DNA of 64,000 nt from Sphingomonas sp. (GCF_017304615.1 NZ_JAFKLZ010000002.1:248001-312000); one strand, 5' to 3'; numbered from the stretch's first letter, positions 1 through 8,947 are shown. The notes: generated by a model not told the origin, from the letters alone. Translations and numbers: made by a program.

Positions 1-288
1 GATTTCCGCGAGGGCAAGGTCACGCTGCCAGTAATCCTGGCCTATGCGCGCGGGAATGACGAGGACCGCAAGTTCTGGAAGGACGCCATCCTCGGCTTCC
101 GCTCGTCAGACGAAGACTTCACGCGCGCTGTCGATCTTGTCCGCGCAACCCGCGCGATCGACGATACCCTCGCCCGCGCCCGTCACTATGGCCAACGAGC
201 GATCGACGCGATCGCGGGCTTCGCTCCCGGCAAGGCCCGCGACGCTATGACCGAAGCAGTCGAGTTCGCGGTGGCGCGGGCGTACTGA
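1..288 (+). CDS. ispB: polyprenyl (octaprenyl-type) diphosphate synthase, C-terminal fragment
   Basis: This is the last 95 codons of a trans-prenyltransferase cut by the window start; the first base opens codon DFREGKVTLPVI. That string, just after the second aspartate-rich motif, is typical of octaprenyl and solanesyl diphosphate synthases, which build the isoprenoid side chain of ubiquinone from IPP and FPP. The rest is the helical C-terminal region (RAIDDTLARARHYGQRAID) found in long-chain synthases. The catalytic DDxxD motifs lie outside the window, so chain length cannot be judged. The gene converges on a secreted-protein gene 6 bases further on. Confidence 0.85.
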   Translation, partial: DFREGKVTLPVILAYARGNDEDRKFWKDAILGFRSSDEDFTRAVDLVRATRAIDDTLARARHYGQRAIDAIAGFAPGKARDAMTEAVEFAVARAY

Positions 289-294
289 CCCGCG

Positions 295-726
295 TCAGAA
301 CCAAGTGGGTATCTGGTCGTTGAAGCCGAAATACCCGATCTGCCAACCGGTCGCGGTGCGCGCGAAGTCGAATTCCCAGCGCGTGATGACGTCGTGATAT
401 TGCACCAGGTAATATTCGCGGAACGCCATGGTTCCGACCGCGTCACCGCACACGGCTTCCCATTTGGTCGGCTTGCCATAGGCCTTGGTGGCGGCGTCGA
501 TCTGGCCGATCATCTGCTCCTTCGCACCGATTTTTGCAGACCAAATCGGGTTGGCGTCAAGGACGCCGGACACCGCTTCCGCACCCTTGTTTGCGACGAG
601 CAGGTCTAGGAAGGCCTTTGCCTTCGCCGCAGCCTCTGGCGGAATCGTCGCCGCGCAGGAATCGACGGCGTGGGCCGGCGCGGCATATGCAACCACGGCG
701 AGAATGATCGGTGATAATCGCAGCAT
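295..726 (-). CDS. secreted protein of unknown function
   Basis: The 143-residue product begins with a clear Sec signal peptide (MLRLSPIILAVVAYAAPAHA, probable cleavage after AHA). The mature part is about 120 residues with two cysteines that could form a disulfide, a WEFDF...TGWQIGYF segment resembling the final strands of a small alpha/beta fold, and no recognisable catalytic motif. An AAGGGAG Shine-Dalgarno sits 6 bases before the ATG at 726. Upstream it diverges from the S33 peptidase gene. I do not recognise the family; a periplasmic NTF2-like or DUF4864-like fold is only a guess. Confidence 0.7.
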   Translation of the reverse strand: MLRLSPIILAVVAYAAPAHAVDSCAATIPPEAAAKAKAFLDLLVANKGAEAVSGVLDANPIWSAKIGAKEQMIGQIDAATKAYGKPTKWEAVCGDAVGTMAFREYYLVQYHDVITRWEFDFARTATGWQIGYFGFNDQIPTWF

Positions 727-828
727 GCTGTTCTCCCTTTCCGGAGATTATGTAGCACCCACCATTCTGCCGCTAGCCACTTCCATCTCCCCGCGATCAC
801 GATAAGTTTTAACAATAAGGGACACACC

Positions 829-1815
829 ATGGATCGACGCGATTTCCTCATGTCGGGTGCGGCGCTGACGCTTGCTGGCACGGCGTCGGCACCCGGATTT
901 GCCACCCCTTCCGCCGACCCGCTCAACCCGCCCGGCATCAAGACGGCGGGAATCAAGATGCTCCCGGTGCGCGGCGGCAAGTATAAGGTGTGGACCAAGA
1001 CGATCGGCGACGGACCGATCAAGGTGCTGTTACTCCATGGCGGGCCGGCCGCGACGCACGATTACCTCGAAGCGTTCGAAAGCTTCCTGCCGCCCGCCGG
1101 TATCCAGATGATCTATTACGACCAGCTCGGTTGCGGCAATTCGGACATACCCGACGATCCCGCGCTATGGACGCTGCCCGGCTTTGTCAGCGAGCTGGAG
1201 GAGGTGCGCCAGGGCCTGGGGCTCGACCAGTTCGTCCTGCTCGGCCACAGCTGGGGCAGCATCCTCGGCATCGACTATGCGCTGCAATATCAACGCCATC
1301 TGCGCGGGCTGGTCATCTCCAACATGACGGCGGGAATGAAAGCCTATCTGCGGCGCACCGCGGCGATCAAGGACTGGCTGTCGCCCGCCGATCGCAAACG
1401 GCTCGCCGAGCTCGAAGCGGCGCAGGACTACGACAATGCCGATTATCACCGCATCGTCGAAGGCACGCTCTACCCGCAGATGCTGTGCCGCACCGTGCCT
1501 TGGCCCGAGCCCGTCACGCGGTCGTTCGCGCGGTTCAACGCGAAGATCTACGAGGAGATGCAGGGCAAGAGCGAGTTCCTTGTCACCGGCAACCTGAAGG
1601 ACTGGGAACGCTGGGACCGGTTGCACGAAATCAAGACCCGCGCGCTGACGATCGGGGCGCGTTATGACGAAATGGACCCGGCGGACATGCTGAAGATGGC
1701 GACGCTGATGCCCAACGCGCAGGGGTTCGTCTGTCCCAACGGCAGCCATATGGCAATGTGGGACGACCAGGCCTATTATTTCGACCACCTGCTCGCCTGG
1801 CTGAAGAAGGTCTAA
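829..1815 (+). CDS. proline iminopeptidase-family serine hydrolase (peptidase S33), exported
   Basis: This is a 328-residue alpha/beta-hydrolase. Visible elements are the oxyanion-hole HGGP loop near residue 70, the DQLGCGNS strand-turn near 98, the nucleophile elbow GHSWGS with Ser about 141, an acidic residue in ARYDEMDP and the catalytic His in NGSHMAMW near the C-terminus. HGGP plus DQxGxGxS marks proline iminopeptidase or tricorn-factor F1 relatives, which release N-terminal proline or other residues from short peptides. The N-terminus MDRRDFLMSGAALTLAG has a twin-arginine followed by a hydrophobic stretch, suggesting Tat export, which is unusual for the cytoplasmic members of the family. 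AAGGGAC precedes the ATG. The next gene starts 1 base after its stop. Confidence 0.85.
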   Translation: MDRRDFLMSGAALTLAGTASAPGFATPSADPLNPPGIKTAGIKMLPVRGGKYKVWTKTIGDGPIKVLLLHGGPAATHDYLEAFESFLPPAGIQMIYYDQLGCGNSDIPDDPALWTLPGFVSELEEVRQGLGLDQFVLLGHSWGSILGIDYALQYQRHLRGLVISNMTAGMKAYLRRTAAIKDWLSPADRKRLAELEAAQDYDNADYHRIVEGTLYPQMLCRTVPWPEPVTRSFARFNAKIYEEMQGKSEFLVTGNLKDWERWDRLHEIKTRALTIGARYDEMDPADMLKMATLMPNAQGFVCPNGSHMAMWDDQAYYFDHLLAWLKKV

Positions 1816-1816
1816 C

Positions 1817-2977
1817 CTGACCAAAGCGCTCGACATCGCGATCGCCGGATGCGGGCCGTGCGGGCTGGCGGCGGCGTTGTTGCTGCACCGCGACGGGCAT
1901 CGCGTGACCCTGTTCGAACGGTTCGAGACGCCGCGGCCGATCGGTTCGGGGCTGATGATCCAGCCGACCGGGCGCGCGGTGTTGCGGCAGCTTGGGCTGG
2001 AGGAGGCGCTGGTCGAAAGCGGCGCTCGGATCGATCGGCTCTTCGGGCGCAACGACCGCGACCGGACGGTGCTCGACGTGCGCTACGGCAAGCTCGACGC
2101 CGGGGCGTTCGGGGTCGGCATTCACCGCGCGAGCCTGTTCGATCTGCTCCACACGGCGGTCGCGGCGGCGGGGATCGCGATCGAGGGCGGGCGCACGATC
2201 GCGGGCCATGAACACGGATCCCTGGCCTTCGCCGACGGCAAGCGCGCGGGGCCGTTCGACCTGATTGTCGATGCGCTCGGATCGCGCAGCACGCTGGCGC
2301 CGCCGACCGGGCGCGACCTCGCCTATGGCGCGTTATGGGCGAGCCTCGACTGGACCGACGGGTTCGACGGCCACGCGCTCGAACAACGCTATCGCGCCGC
2401 TAACCGGATGGTCGGCGTGCTGCCGATCGGGCGCGGGCAAGCCGCCTTCTTCTGGTCGCTCCGCGCCGACCAGGTCGATGCTTGGCGCACCGCGGGCCTC
2501 GACGTCTGGAAGGAAGAGGTACGCGCGCTCTGGCCCGCGACCGCGCCCTTGCTCGACCAGATCCCCGATCCCGACCAGCTCACCTTCGCGCGCTACGCCC
2601 ACCGTACGCTCCGCCGTCCCGCCGAACCCGGCCTGATCCATCTCGGCGATGCGTGGCATTCGACCAGCCCGCAGCTCGGCCAGGGGGTCAACATGGCGCT
2701 GCTCGACGCCTGGGCGCTGGCGTTCGCGCTGCGGGAACGCGAGGCCCTGGGGGACGCGCTGGCGCTGGCCCTGTCGCTCCGCCGCGACCATGTCGCGCTC
2801 TACCAGCTAATGAGCCGCCTCTTCACCCCGGTCTATCAGTCCGACGGCGCGATGCTGCCGTTGCTCCGCGACGTCATCGTCGCCCCGCTGACCAAGGTGT
2901 GGCCCGCGCCCAGGGTGATGGCGGCGATGGTGGCGGGGATCGTCGGCAGCCCGATGCGCCGGCTCGGCCTCGCCTAG
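1817..2977 (+). CDS. FAD-dependent monooxygenase, probable CTG start
   Basis: The protein is a PHBH/UbiH-type flavoprotein hydroxylase of about 386 residues. The dinucleotide-binding motif reads IAIAGCGPCGLAAALLL, the second FAD motif is LGDAWHSTSPQLGQGVNMAL near the C-terminal third, and RASLFDLL is the usual NAD(P)H/substrate-region helix. The Rossmann motif lies upstream of the first ATG, GTG or TTG that could be used: an in-frame TGA at 1802-1804 closes the frame, and only CTG at 1817 (or ATC codons) precede the motif. AAGAAGG at 1804-1810 is a well-placed Shine-Dalgarno 6 bases before that CTG, so I infer CTG initiation. The substrate is unknown. Downstream lies a paired palindrome. Confidence 0.8.
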   Translation: MTKALDIAIAGCGPCGLAAALLLHRDGHRVTLFERFETPRPIGSGLMIQPTGRAVLRQLGLEEALVESGARIDRLFGRNDRDRTVLDVRYGKLDAGAFGVGIHRASLFDLLHTAVAAAGIAIEGGRTIAGHEHGSLAFADGKRAGPFDLIVDALGSRSTLAPPTGRDLAYGALWASLDWTDGFDGHALEQRYRAANRMVGVLPIGRGQAAFFWSLRADQVDAWRTAGLDVWKEEVRALWPATAPLLDQIPDPDQLTFARYAHRTLRRPAEPGLIHLGDAWHSTSPQLGQGVNMALLDAWALAFALREREALGDALALALSLRRDHVALYQLMSRLFTPVYQSDGAMLPLLRDVIVAPLTKVWPAPRVMAAMVAGIVGSPMRRLGLA

Positions 2978-3007
2978 CGCCTAAGCCACACAAATGGGAA
3001 CACATCG

Positions 3008-3080
3008 GTGCTCCGGCGAAGGCCGGAGCGTTGAAAGCTTCAGGCGCCGATCGCCACGGCTCCGGCCTTCGCCGGAGCAC
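3008..3080. repeat. paired palindromic repeat, GTGCTCC type
   Basis: A perfect 22-base inverted repeat (arms 3008-3029 and 3059-3080, starting GTGCTCCGGCGAAGG). Each arm is itself a hairpin with the loop region GAAG. It lies between the convergent FAD monooxygenase and CDF genes and could act as a bidirectional transcription stop, although no T-run follows. The same unit recurs at 10129-10201 and, with CTG for CGG, at 30858-30933. Confidence 0.85.
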
Positions 3081-3103
3081 GATTCAGACCATAAGAAACC
3101 GCT

Positions 3104-4072
3104 CTAGCAACCGGTCGCGCAGGCCTCGCCCTGTTCGATCTGGATCGTCGCGTGCCCGATCGCAAAGCGTTCGTGCAGCATCGTCTGCGCCTCCGCCAGG
3201 AAAGTAGCCCCCGGCGTGTCGGCCATCACCAGATGCGCGGTCAGCACGGTTTCGGTCGTCGACATCGGCCAGATGTGCAGATCGTGCATCGCGCTCACGC
3301 CGGGCAGGGCCTTCAGCGCCGCCTCGACCTGATCGATATCGATCGCGCGCGGCACGGCATTGAGCGACATCTCGATCGTTTCGCGCAACAGGCCCCAGGT
3401 CTGCCAGAAGATGATCGCCGACACGACGATCGACGTCGCCGGATCGATCCAGTTCGCGCCCGTGAACCAGATCGCGACGCCCGCCAGCATGACCCCCGCC
3501 GAGACGGTCGCGTCCGCCGCCATGTGGAGATACGCGCCGCGCAGATTGATGTCGGATTTCTGCCCGCGCGCGAACAGCCAGGCGGTAGCGGCGTTGACGA
3601 GGATGCCGATCGCCGCGACGACGACGACGACCGCGCCCTTTACATGGGCAGGCTCGCCGAAACGCATCACCGCCTCGAACACGATCGCGCCCATCGCCAT
3701 CAGCAGCAGCAACGCGTTGAGCAGCGCGGCGAGGATGGTCGATGCCTTGAAGCCGTAGGTGAACCGCTTGGTCGCCCCGCGCCGCGCAAGCGTCGCCCCG
3801 GCCCAGGCCACCGCCAGCCCCAGGACGTCGGACAAATTGTGCCCGGCGTCGGCCATCAACGCGACCGATTGCGACACGAAGCCGAGTCCGAACTCGACGA
3901 TAACGAAGACGATGTTGAGACTGATCCCGATCGCAAAGGCCCGGTCGAACGTCAGCGGCCCGTGATGGTGCCCGCCCGGCCCATGGCTGTGCCCGGCATG
4001 GCCGTGATCGTGCTTGTGCGGCTTGCCATGATCGTGCGCATGGTCGTGGCCGTGATGATCGTGCGGGGGCAT
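3104..4072 (-). CDS. CDF-family divalent cation exporter (Zn/Co/Cd type)
   Basis: The 322-residue product is a cation diffusion facilitator. It opens with a histidine-rich metal-binding leader (HDHHGHDHAHDHGKPHKHDH and more), followed by six predicted membrane segments. Helix II carries ALMADAGHNLSD and helix V carries HMAADATVSAG, the HxxxD/DxxxD pairs that form the transport metal site. A cytoplasmic domain contains MHDLHIWPMSTTE and a C-terminal GHATIQIE strand. The family exports Zn2+ or similar ions by proton antiport. The ATG at 4072 is preferred; an ATG at 4090 would add six residues. It is divergent from hrpB. Confidence 0.92.
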   Translation of the reverse strand: MPPHDHHGHDHAHDHGKPHKHDHGHAGHSHGPGGHHHGPLTFDRAFAIGISLNIVFVIVEFGLGFVSQSVALMADAGHNLSDVLGLAVAWAGATLARRGATKRFTYGFKASTILAALLNALLLLMAMGAIVFEAVMRFGEPAHVKGAVVVVVAAIGILVNAATAWLFARGQKSDINLRGAYLHMAADATVSAGVMLAGVAIWFTGANWIDPATSIVVSAIIFWQTWGLLRETIEMSLNAVPRAIDIDQVEAALKALPGVSAMHDLHIWPMSTTETVLTAHLVMADTPGATFLAEAQTMLHERFAIGHATIQIEQGEACATGC

Positions 4073-4124
4073 CGTAACGCTGCCTAGCATCGCGGATGCA
4101 TGTGATACTAGGACGCGCGACAGA

Positions 4125-6575
4125 ATGACCGATCTTCCCGTCCTCGCCGTCCTGCCGGACTTGCTGGCGTCGCTTGCCGAGCGGTCGAACGCCGTGCTCG
4201 TCGCGCCGCCCGGCGCGGGCAAGACGACCGCCGTCGCACCGGCCCTGCTGGGCGAAGCGTGGTGCGCGGGCGAGGTGCTGTTGCTTTCGCCGCGCCGCAT
4301 CGCCGCGCGTGCCGCCGCCGAGCGGATGGCGGCACTCGCGGGCGAGCCGGTCGGCAAGACCTTCGGCTACGCAACGCGGATGGATTCGAAGCGGTCGGGC
4401 GCGACGCGCGTAATGGTCGTGACCGAGGGCATTTTCGTCGCTCGGATTCAGGCCGATCCCGAACTGGCGGGCGTGTCGGCGGTGCTGTTCGACGAAGTGC
4501 ATGAGCGCAGCCTCGACAGCGATTTCGGGCTGGCGCTGGCGCTCGACGCGCAGGCCGCGTTGCGCCCCGACCTCCGCCTCGTCGCGATGTCGGCGACGCT
4601 CGACGGTGCGCGGTTCGCCAAACTGCTCAGCGGCGCGCCGGTGATCGAAAGCGAGGGACGCAGCCACCCGCTCGACCTGCGTTACCTTGGACGGCGCGGC
4701 GAGGCGCGGATCGAGGACGAGATGGCGAGCGCGATCCGCCTCGCCTTGCGCGAGCAAACGGGCGGCGTGCTCGCCTTTCTGCCCGGCGTCGCGGAGATCG
4801 AGCGTGTCGCCGAACGGCTCGGCGACATCCCCCGCGTCGCGCTCCACAAGCTCCACGGCCAGATCCCGCCGCCCGCGCAGCGCGCCGCGATCGCGCCCGA
4901 GGCCATGCGCAAGCTCGTCCTCGCGACCAGCATCGCCGAGACCAGCCTGACACTCGACGGCATTTCGGTGGTGGTCGATTCAGGCCTCGCCCGCCGCCCG
5001 CGCTACGACCGCGCGGCCGGGATGACGCGCCTCGTCACCGAACGCGCGAGCCAGGCCGCGGCGACGCAACGCGCCGGGCGCGCCGCGCGGCAGGGCCCGG
5101 GGGTCGCGTATCGCTTGTGGGAGGAAGCTGCGACCGCCGGTTTGCCGCGCTTCGACCCGCCCGAAATTCTCGAGGCCGATCTGTCGGCGCTGGTGCTCGA
5201 CTGCGCGATCTGGGGCGTCGCCGATCCACACGCGCTGGCGTGGCTCGACCCGCCGCCCGACGCCGCCGTGGCGGAAGCGCGCGCACGGCTCGCGACGCTG
5301 GAGGCGCTCGACACGGACGGCCGCCCCACGGCGCACGGCCGCGCAATCGCCAGGCTGCCGATGCCGCCGCGCCTCGCGCACATGCTGGTGCGGGCGGGGG
5401 AAATGGGGCTGGCGAAGCAGGCCGCAGAGGTCGCCGTGCTGCTTGGCGAGCGCGGGCTCGGCGGGCCGGGCACCGACCTGGAGACACGCGTGCGCCGGTT
5501 CCGCAGCGAGCGCGGACCGCGGGCGGACAGCGCGAGAAGATTGGCGGAGCGGTGGACGATCGGTGAGGCGAAGCAGCGGTCGCCCGACGCGCACGGCGTC
5601 GCGATCGCCATCGCGCTCGCCTTCCCCGACCGCGTCTCCCGCCGCCGCGACGCGTCGGGCGAGCGCTGGGCGTCGGTCGGCGGGCGGGGGTTCCGGCTCG
5701 ACCCGGCCGATAGCCTCGCGACCGCCGAATGGCTCGCGGTCGCCGAAACGCAGGGCGTGGCGGCCGGGGCGCGCATCCTGTCGGCGGCGGCGATCGACCA
5801 GACGACGGTGGAAACGCTGTTCGCCGACCGTATCGAGACGCGACGCAGCTTCGCGTTCGACCCCGCGACCGGCGCGGTCGAGGCGGTGCGCGAGCGGCGG
5901 CTTGGCGCGATCGCCTTGTCGCGCGGGCCGGACAGCAACGCCGATCCGGCCGCGATCGCCGCCGCGCTGGTCGAGGGGGTGCGCGAGCATGGCCTGTCGC
6001 TGCTCCCCTGGGGCGACGCCGCGACCGCGCTCCGCCATCGCGCCGCGTTCGCCGCCGCGCACGGCTGGACGGACTCGCTCGGTGACGAAGCGCTGACCGA
6101 ACGTCTCGACGACTGGCTCCCACCGATCCTCTCGGGCAAGCGCCGCCTTTCCGGGCTGTCCGACGCCGACCTTGCCGAGGCTCTGCGCAACCTGATCGGC
6201 TGGGACGCGATGCGCGCGCTCGACCGGATCGCCCCGGCGCGGCTCGACACGCCCGCCGGGTCGAGCGCCGCGATCGACTATGCGGCGGAAGGCGGGCCGA
6301 CCGTCGAGCTGCGCCCGCAGGCATTGTTCGGACTCGCCAAGCACCCGACCGTCGCCAATGGTCAAGTGCCGCTGGTGCTTAGCCTCACCTCGCCCGCCGG
6401 CCGGCCGATCCAGACCACCCGCGACCTGCCCGGCTTCTGGGCGGGCAGTTGGGCCGCCGTCGCGAAGGAAATGCGCGGCCGCTATCCGCGCCATCCGTGG
6501 CCCGACGATCCCGCCGCCGCCAACCCGACGCTGCGCACGAAAAACGCTGATGCAAGGACGGCGAAGAAGAGTTAG
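4125..6575 (+). CDS. hrpB: ATP-dependent helicase HrpB
   Basis: An 816-residue DEAH/RHA-type RNA helicase. Walker A is APPGAGKTT near residue 28, motif II is DEVHERS near 125, motif III is MSATLD, and motif VI is TQRAGRAARQGPG. The long HrpB C-terminal region follows, ending in the HPWPDDP segment typical of the family. Length matches HrpB at roughly 800-840. Bacterial HrpB is a non-essential helicase of uncertain substrate. The gene diverges from the CDF exporter and its stop is 9 bases before the NDUFS4-like gene, which is probably co-transcribed. Confidence 0.95.
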   Translation: MTDLPVLAVLPDLLASLAERSNAVLVAPPGAGKTTAVAPALLGEAWCAGEVLLLSPRRIAARAAAERMAALAGEPVGKTFGYATRMDSKRSGATRVMVVTEGIFVARIQADPELAGVSAVLFDEVHERSLDSDFGLALALDAQAALRPDLRLVAMSATLDGARFAKLLSGAPVIESEGRSHPLDLRYLGRRGEARIEDEMASAIRLALREQTGGVLAFLPGVAEIERVAERLGDIPRVALHKLHGQIPPPAQRAAIAPEAMRKLVLATSIAETSLTLDGISVVVDSGLARRPRYDRAAGMTRLVTERASQAAATQRAGRAARQGPGVAYRLWEEAATAGLPRFDPPEILEADLSALVLDCAIWGVADPHALAWLDPPPDAAVAEARARLATLEALDTDGRPTAHGRAIARLPMPPRLAHMLVRAGEMGLAKQAAEVAVLLGERGLGGPGTDLETRVRRFRSERGPRADSARRLAERWTIGEAKQRSPDAHGVAIAIALAFPDRVSRRRDASGERWASVGGRGFRLDPADSLATAEWLAVAETQGVAAGARILSAAAIDQTTVETLFADRIETRRSFAFDPATGAVEAVRERRLGAIALSRGPDSNADPAAIAAALVEGVREHGLSLLPWGDAATALRHRAAFAAAHGWTDSLGDEALTERLDDWLPPILSGKRRLSGLSDADLAEALRNLIGWDAMRALDRIAPARLDTPAGSSAAIDYAAEGGPTVELRPQALFGLAKHPTVANGQVPLVLSLTSPAGRPIQTTRDLPGFWAGSWAAVAKEMRGRYPRHPWPDDPAAANPTLRTKNADARTAKKS

Positions 6576-6584
6576 AGGACGCGC

Positions 6585-6866
6585 ATGGCCAAAGCCCGTA
6601 TCTTCCAACGCCCCAAGAACGCGATGCAGTCGGGGCGCTATCGCACCGATCGCTGGATGCTCGAATTCGAGCCTGCCGAAGCCAAGCACCCCGATCCGCT
6701 GACCGGCTGGGCAGGGTCGGGCGACACGCGGGAGCAGGTGCGGCTGGGCTTCGCGACCGTGGAAGCCGCGATCGCCTATGCCGAGAAGAACGGGCTGGCG
6801 TTCGAGGTTGTGCCCGCACCGACGCGGACGCTCAAGATCCAGGCCTACGCCGACAATTTCCGCTAA
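6585..6866 (+). CDS. NDUFS4-like ETC complex I subunit
   Basis: A 93-residue soluble protein matching the ETC complex I subunit family (bacterial homologue of mitochondrial NDUFS4). It begins ARIFQRPKNAMQSGRY, contains WMLEFEPAEAK and the GWAGSGDTREQVRLGF segment (mitochondrial proteins have GWxSSxDPxxxVxLxF), and ends YADNFR. In alphaproteobacteria this accessory subunit associates with the NADH-oxidising arm of complex I; here it sits apart from any nuo operon, directly after hrpB. GAGG lies upstream of the ATG. Its last 4 bases overlap the convergent NUDIX gene. Confidence 0.9.
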   Translation: MAKARIFQRPKNAMQSGRYRTDRWMLEFEPAEAKHPDPLTGWAGSGDTREQVRLGFATVEAAIAYAEKNGLAFEVVPAPTRTLKIQAYADNFR

Positions 6867-7390
6867 AGCAAAGACGGCCCAAGCAGCGTCAGCAATTTGA
6901 CGTCGATCGCGACGCCCGCGGCGCGGCGCTCGGCGATGAAATCGGCGATCCCGGTCAGCGGGACGCGGTGAACGGTGATGTCCTCGTCCGCCGTGCCGCC
7001 TCCATCACCCACCTTGGTCAGCCCTTCGGCGCGCACCAGCGTGAAGCATTCGCTGACCATGCCGGGCGAGGCGTAGAACGCGCCCAGCGAAGTCACGCGA
7101 TCGGCGCGATAGCCCGTCTCCTCCTTCAGCTCGCGCACGGCGGACGCTTCCGCGCTCTCCCCCGCTTCCTCGTCCCCGACCAACCCCGCCGGCAGTTCCA
7201 GGCATCGCCGCCCTAGCGGCACGCGATATTGTTCGACCAGGATCACATCCCCGTCATCGATCGCCAGCACCACCGCCGCCTGCACGCCGCCGACGCGACC
7301 GACATATTCCCAGCGACCGCGCTTCTTCATCTCAAGGAAACGGCCCGCCCAGACCACCTCCTCCGCCGCGTCGGCGTCGGTCACGCTCAC
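6863..7390 (-). CDS. NUDIX hydrolase, ADP-ribose pyrophosphatase type
   Basis: About 175 residues with a complete Nudix box: the Gly of GDEEAGE, then SAEASAVREL and EETGY, giving the GX5EX7REUXEEXGU metal-binding signature. The N-terminal strand WEYVGRVGGVQAAVVLAIDDG and VILVEQYRVPLGRRCLELPAG resemble ADP-sugar pyrophosphatases, which hydrolyse ADP-ribose to AMP and ribose 5-phosphate. The start is taken as GTG at 7390, forming a GTGA overlap with the upstream TPM gene; a second GTG at 7384 is possible. It is the last gene of a lemA-TPM-TPM-NUDIX operon. Confidence 0.9.
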   Translation of the reverse strand: MSVTDADAAEEVVWAGRFLEMKKRGRWEYVGRVGGVQAAVVLAIDDGDVILVEQYRVPLGRRCLELPAGLVGDEEAGESAEASAVRELKEETGYRADRVTSLGAFYASPGMVSECFTLVRAEGLTKVGDGGGTADEDITVHRVPLTGIADFIAERRAAGVAIDVKLLTLLGPSLL

Positions 7391-8067
7391 AATTCGATCA
7401 GCCGGTCGGGGAGTTCGTTGCGATCGTCTTCGGTCTTCGGGAAATGTTCGGCGACGATGACACCGATCGCTGCGACCGCCGCCGCCATGCCCTGAGCAGG
7501 GCGGCCCGCGCGCACCTCGTCGACCAGCGCGGTCATCGCGTCGCCCCAACGCTCGGGCGGCACCTTGGCGTGGATCGCCTGGTCCGCGACGATCTCGGCC
7601 AGCCGCTCGTCGAGCGACAGGTAGAGCAGCACGCCGACCCGCGCCGCGGTGCGCTTTTCCGCGCCGACCTTGAAATAGCGGATCGCCCGCCCGCGCACGC
7701 GCCGTGCCCGGACATGTGACGGCGTCAGGAACATGCGCAATCGAGAACGTCGGAACGCGAGCAAAACCAGCCCGAACACGATCGCCTCGATCAGCAGCAG
7801 CGCCACGAAGCGCATCGCCATGCCAGGCGCTTCGCCCCAGCCGCCCGTCACCAGCGCTATCTTGGTGTCGATCGCCCACGGCATCGCCGCCGCCAGCGCG
7901 ACGACCAGCAGCATCGCCATCGCCCCCCAGACCAATCCGGTGTCGCGATACTCATCGGATCGCTGAGTGACGATCGTCACGATCTCGCCATCCGTCCCGG
8001 CCTCAGCAGCGGTCACGGCGTCGGTTACCAGCGCGTGATCCTGCTCGTTCAGGGGAAAGCGCGGCAT
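7387..8067 (-). CDS. TPM-domain membrane protein (second of pair)
   Basis: A 226-residue protein starting MPRFPLNEQDH. Residues about 10-35 (VTDAVTAAEAGTDGEIVTIV) look like the start of a TPM (TLP18.3/Psb32/MOLO-1) domain; two hydrophobic segments near 45-65 and 80-105 anchor it, and a second soluble half has VGVLLYLSLDERLAEIVADQ and PPERWGDAM, which again are TPM features. The domain therefore seems split by transmembrane segments, the arrangement seen in small bacterial TPM partners of LemA. The ATG shares one base with the stop of the previous TPM gene (TGATG). The precise function is unknown; a role in envelope stress or membrane quality control is inference. Confidence 0.82.
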   Translation of the reverse strand: MPRFPLNEQDHALVTDAVTAAEAGTDGEIVTIVTQRSDEYRDTGLVWGAMAMLLVVALAAAMPWAIDTKIALVTGGWGEAPGMAMRFVALLLIEAIVFGLVLLAFRRSRLRMFLTPSHVRARRVRGRAIRYFKVGAEKRTAARVGVLLYLSLDERLAEIVADQAIHAKVPPERWGDAMTALVDEVRAGRPAQGMAAAVAAIGVIVAEHFPKTEDDRNELPDRLIEL

Positions 8068-8921
8068 CACCATCCGCCCGACGCCCCGCCGCCGCCGAAC
8101 GATCCGCCGCCGCCACCCGAAAAGCCGCCGCCGCCCCAGCCGCCGCCACCGCCCGAATCGCCCCAGGACGATCCGCCGGAACTCCATGACGATCCGCCTG
8201 ATCCCCATCCGCTCGTGCCCGGACCCCACAGGATCACCGGCGCGCTGCCACCGCGATAGCCCCGCCCGCGCCGTCCGCCGCGGAGGCTCGACAGGATGAC
8301 GAACGCGATGATCAGCCCCCAGATGATCAGCCCCACCGGAATCTCGGCATCGCCGCCGGACGACCGCTTATGCGTGCGGTCGAACTCGGCGACCGCGGCG
8401 TCAGTGCGGGCCTTCGCTTCATCGGGCGAGGCGCGAAGCTGCTCGATCAATGCATCGGCACCCGCGGTCATCGCCTGCGGCACTTGCCCTGCCTTGAGCA
8501 GCGGCATCATCTTCTGGTTGATAATGACGCTCGCCAGCGCGTCGGTGACGACCGGCTCCAGCCCGTAGCCGACCTCGATCCGCGGCCCGCGATGCCCGGC
8601 CGGCTCGTTGGGCGCGATGAACAGGATGATGCCGTTATTGGCGTCCTTCAGCCCAACGCCCCAGGCGCGGCCGAGCCGATAGCCGTAATCTTCGAGCGGA
8701 TAGCCCTGCAGATCGGGGATCGTCGCCACGACCAACTGTCGGTGCGTGTCCTTCTGCAACGCATCGAGCTTCGCTGTCAGCGCGGCCTCGGTCGCGGGAT
8801 CCAGCACGTTCGCCGCATCGACGACGAAGCCCGTGAACTTGGGAAAGGTCTGCGCTGTTGCCGGCCCTGCTCCTGCGAACAGCAGCAACGCCAGCAACCA
8901 GCCGAGCTTGCGGAGCGTCAT
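8067..8921 (-). CDS. TPM-domain protein with Gly-rich tail (YgcG type)
   Basis: 284 residues: signal peptide ending PATAQ (about residue 24), a periplasmic TPM domain (residues about 25-165; VVDAANVLDPATEAALTAKL, ATIPDLQGYPLEDYGYRLGR, NNGIILFIAP, RIEVGYGLEPVVTDA), a membrane helix near 200 (VGLIIWGLIIAFVILS), a short arginine-glycine segment and a Gly/Ser/Trp-rich low-complexity C-terminus ending GGW. This is the classic YgcG/DUF TPM layout that accompanies LemA. The low-complexity tail probably lies on the cytoplasmic side. It is 26 bases downstream of lemA. Confidence 0.88.
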   Translation of the reverse strand: MTLRKLGWLLALLLFAGAGPATAQTFPKFTGFVVDAANVLDPATEAALTAKLDALQKDTHRQLVVATIPDLQGYPLEDYGYRLGRAWGVGLKDANNGIILFIAPNEPAGHRGPRIEVGYGLEPVVTDALASVIINQKMMPLLKAGQVPQAMTAGADALIEQLRASPDEAKARTDAAVAEFDRTHKRSSGGDAEIPVGLIIWGLIIAFVILSSLRGGRRGRGYRGGSAPVILWGPGTSGWGSGGSSWSSGGSSWGDSGGGGGWGGGGFSGGGGGSFGGGGASGGW

Positions 8922-8947
8922 CGCCCCGGCCTCCTATCGATCAGCGA

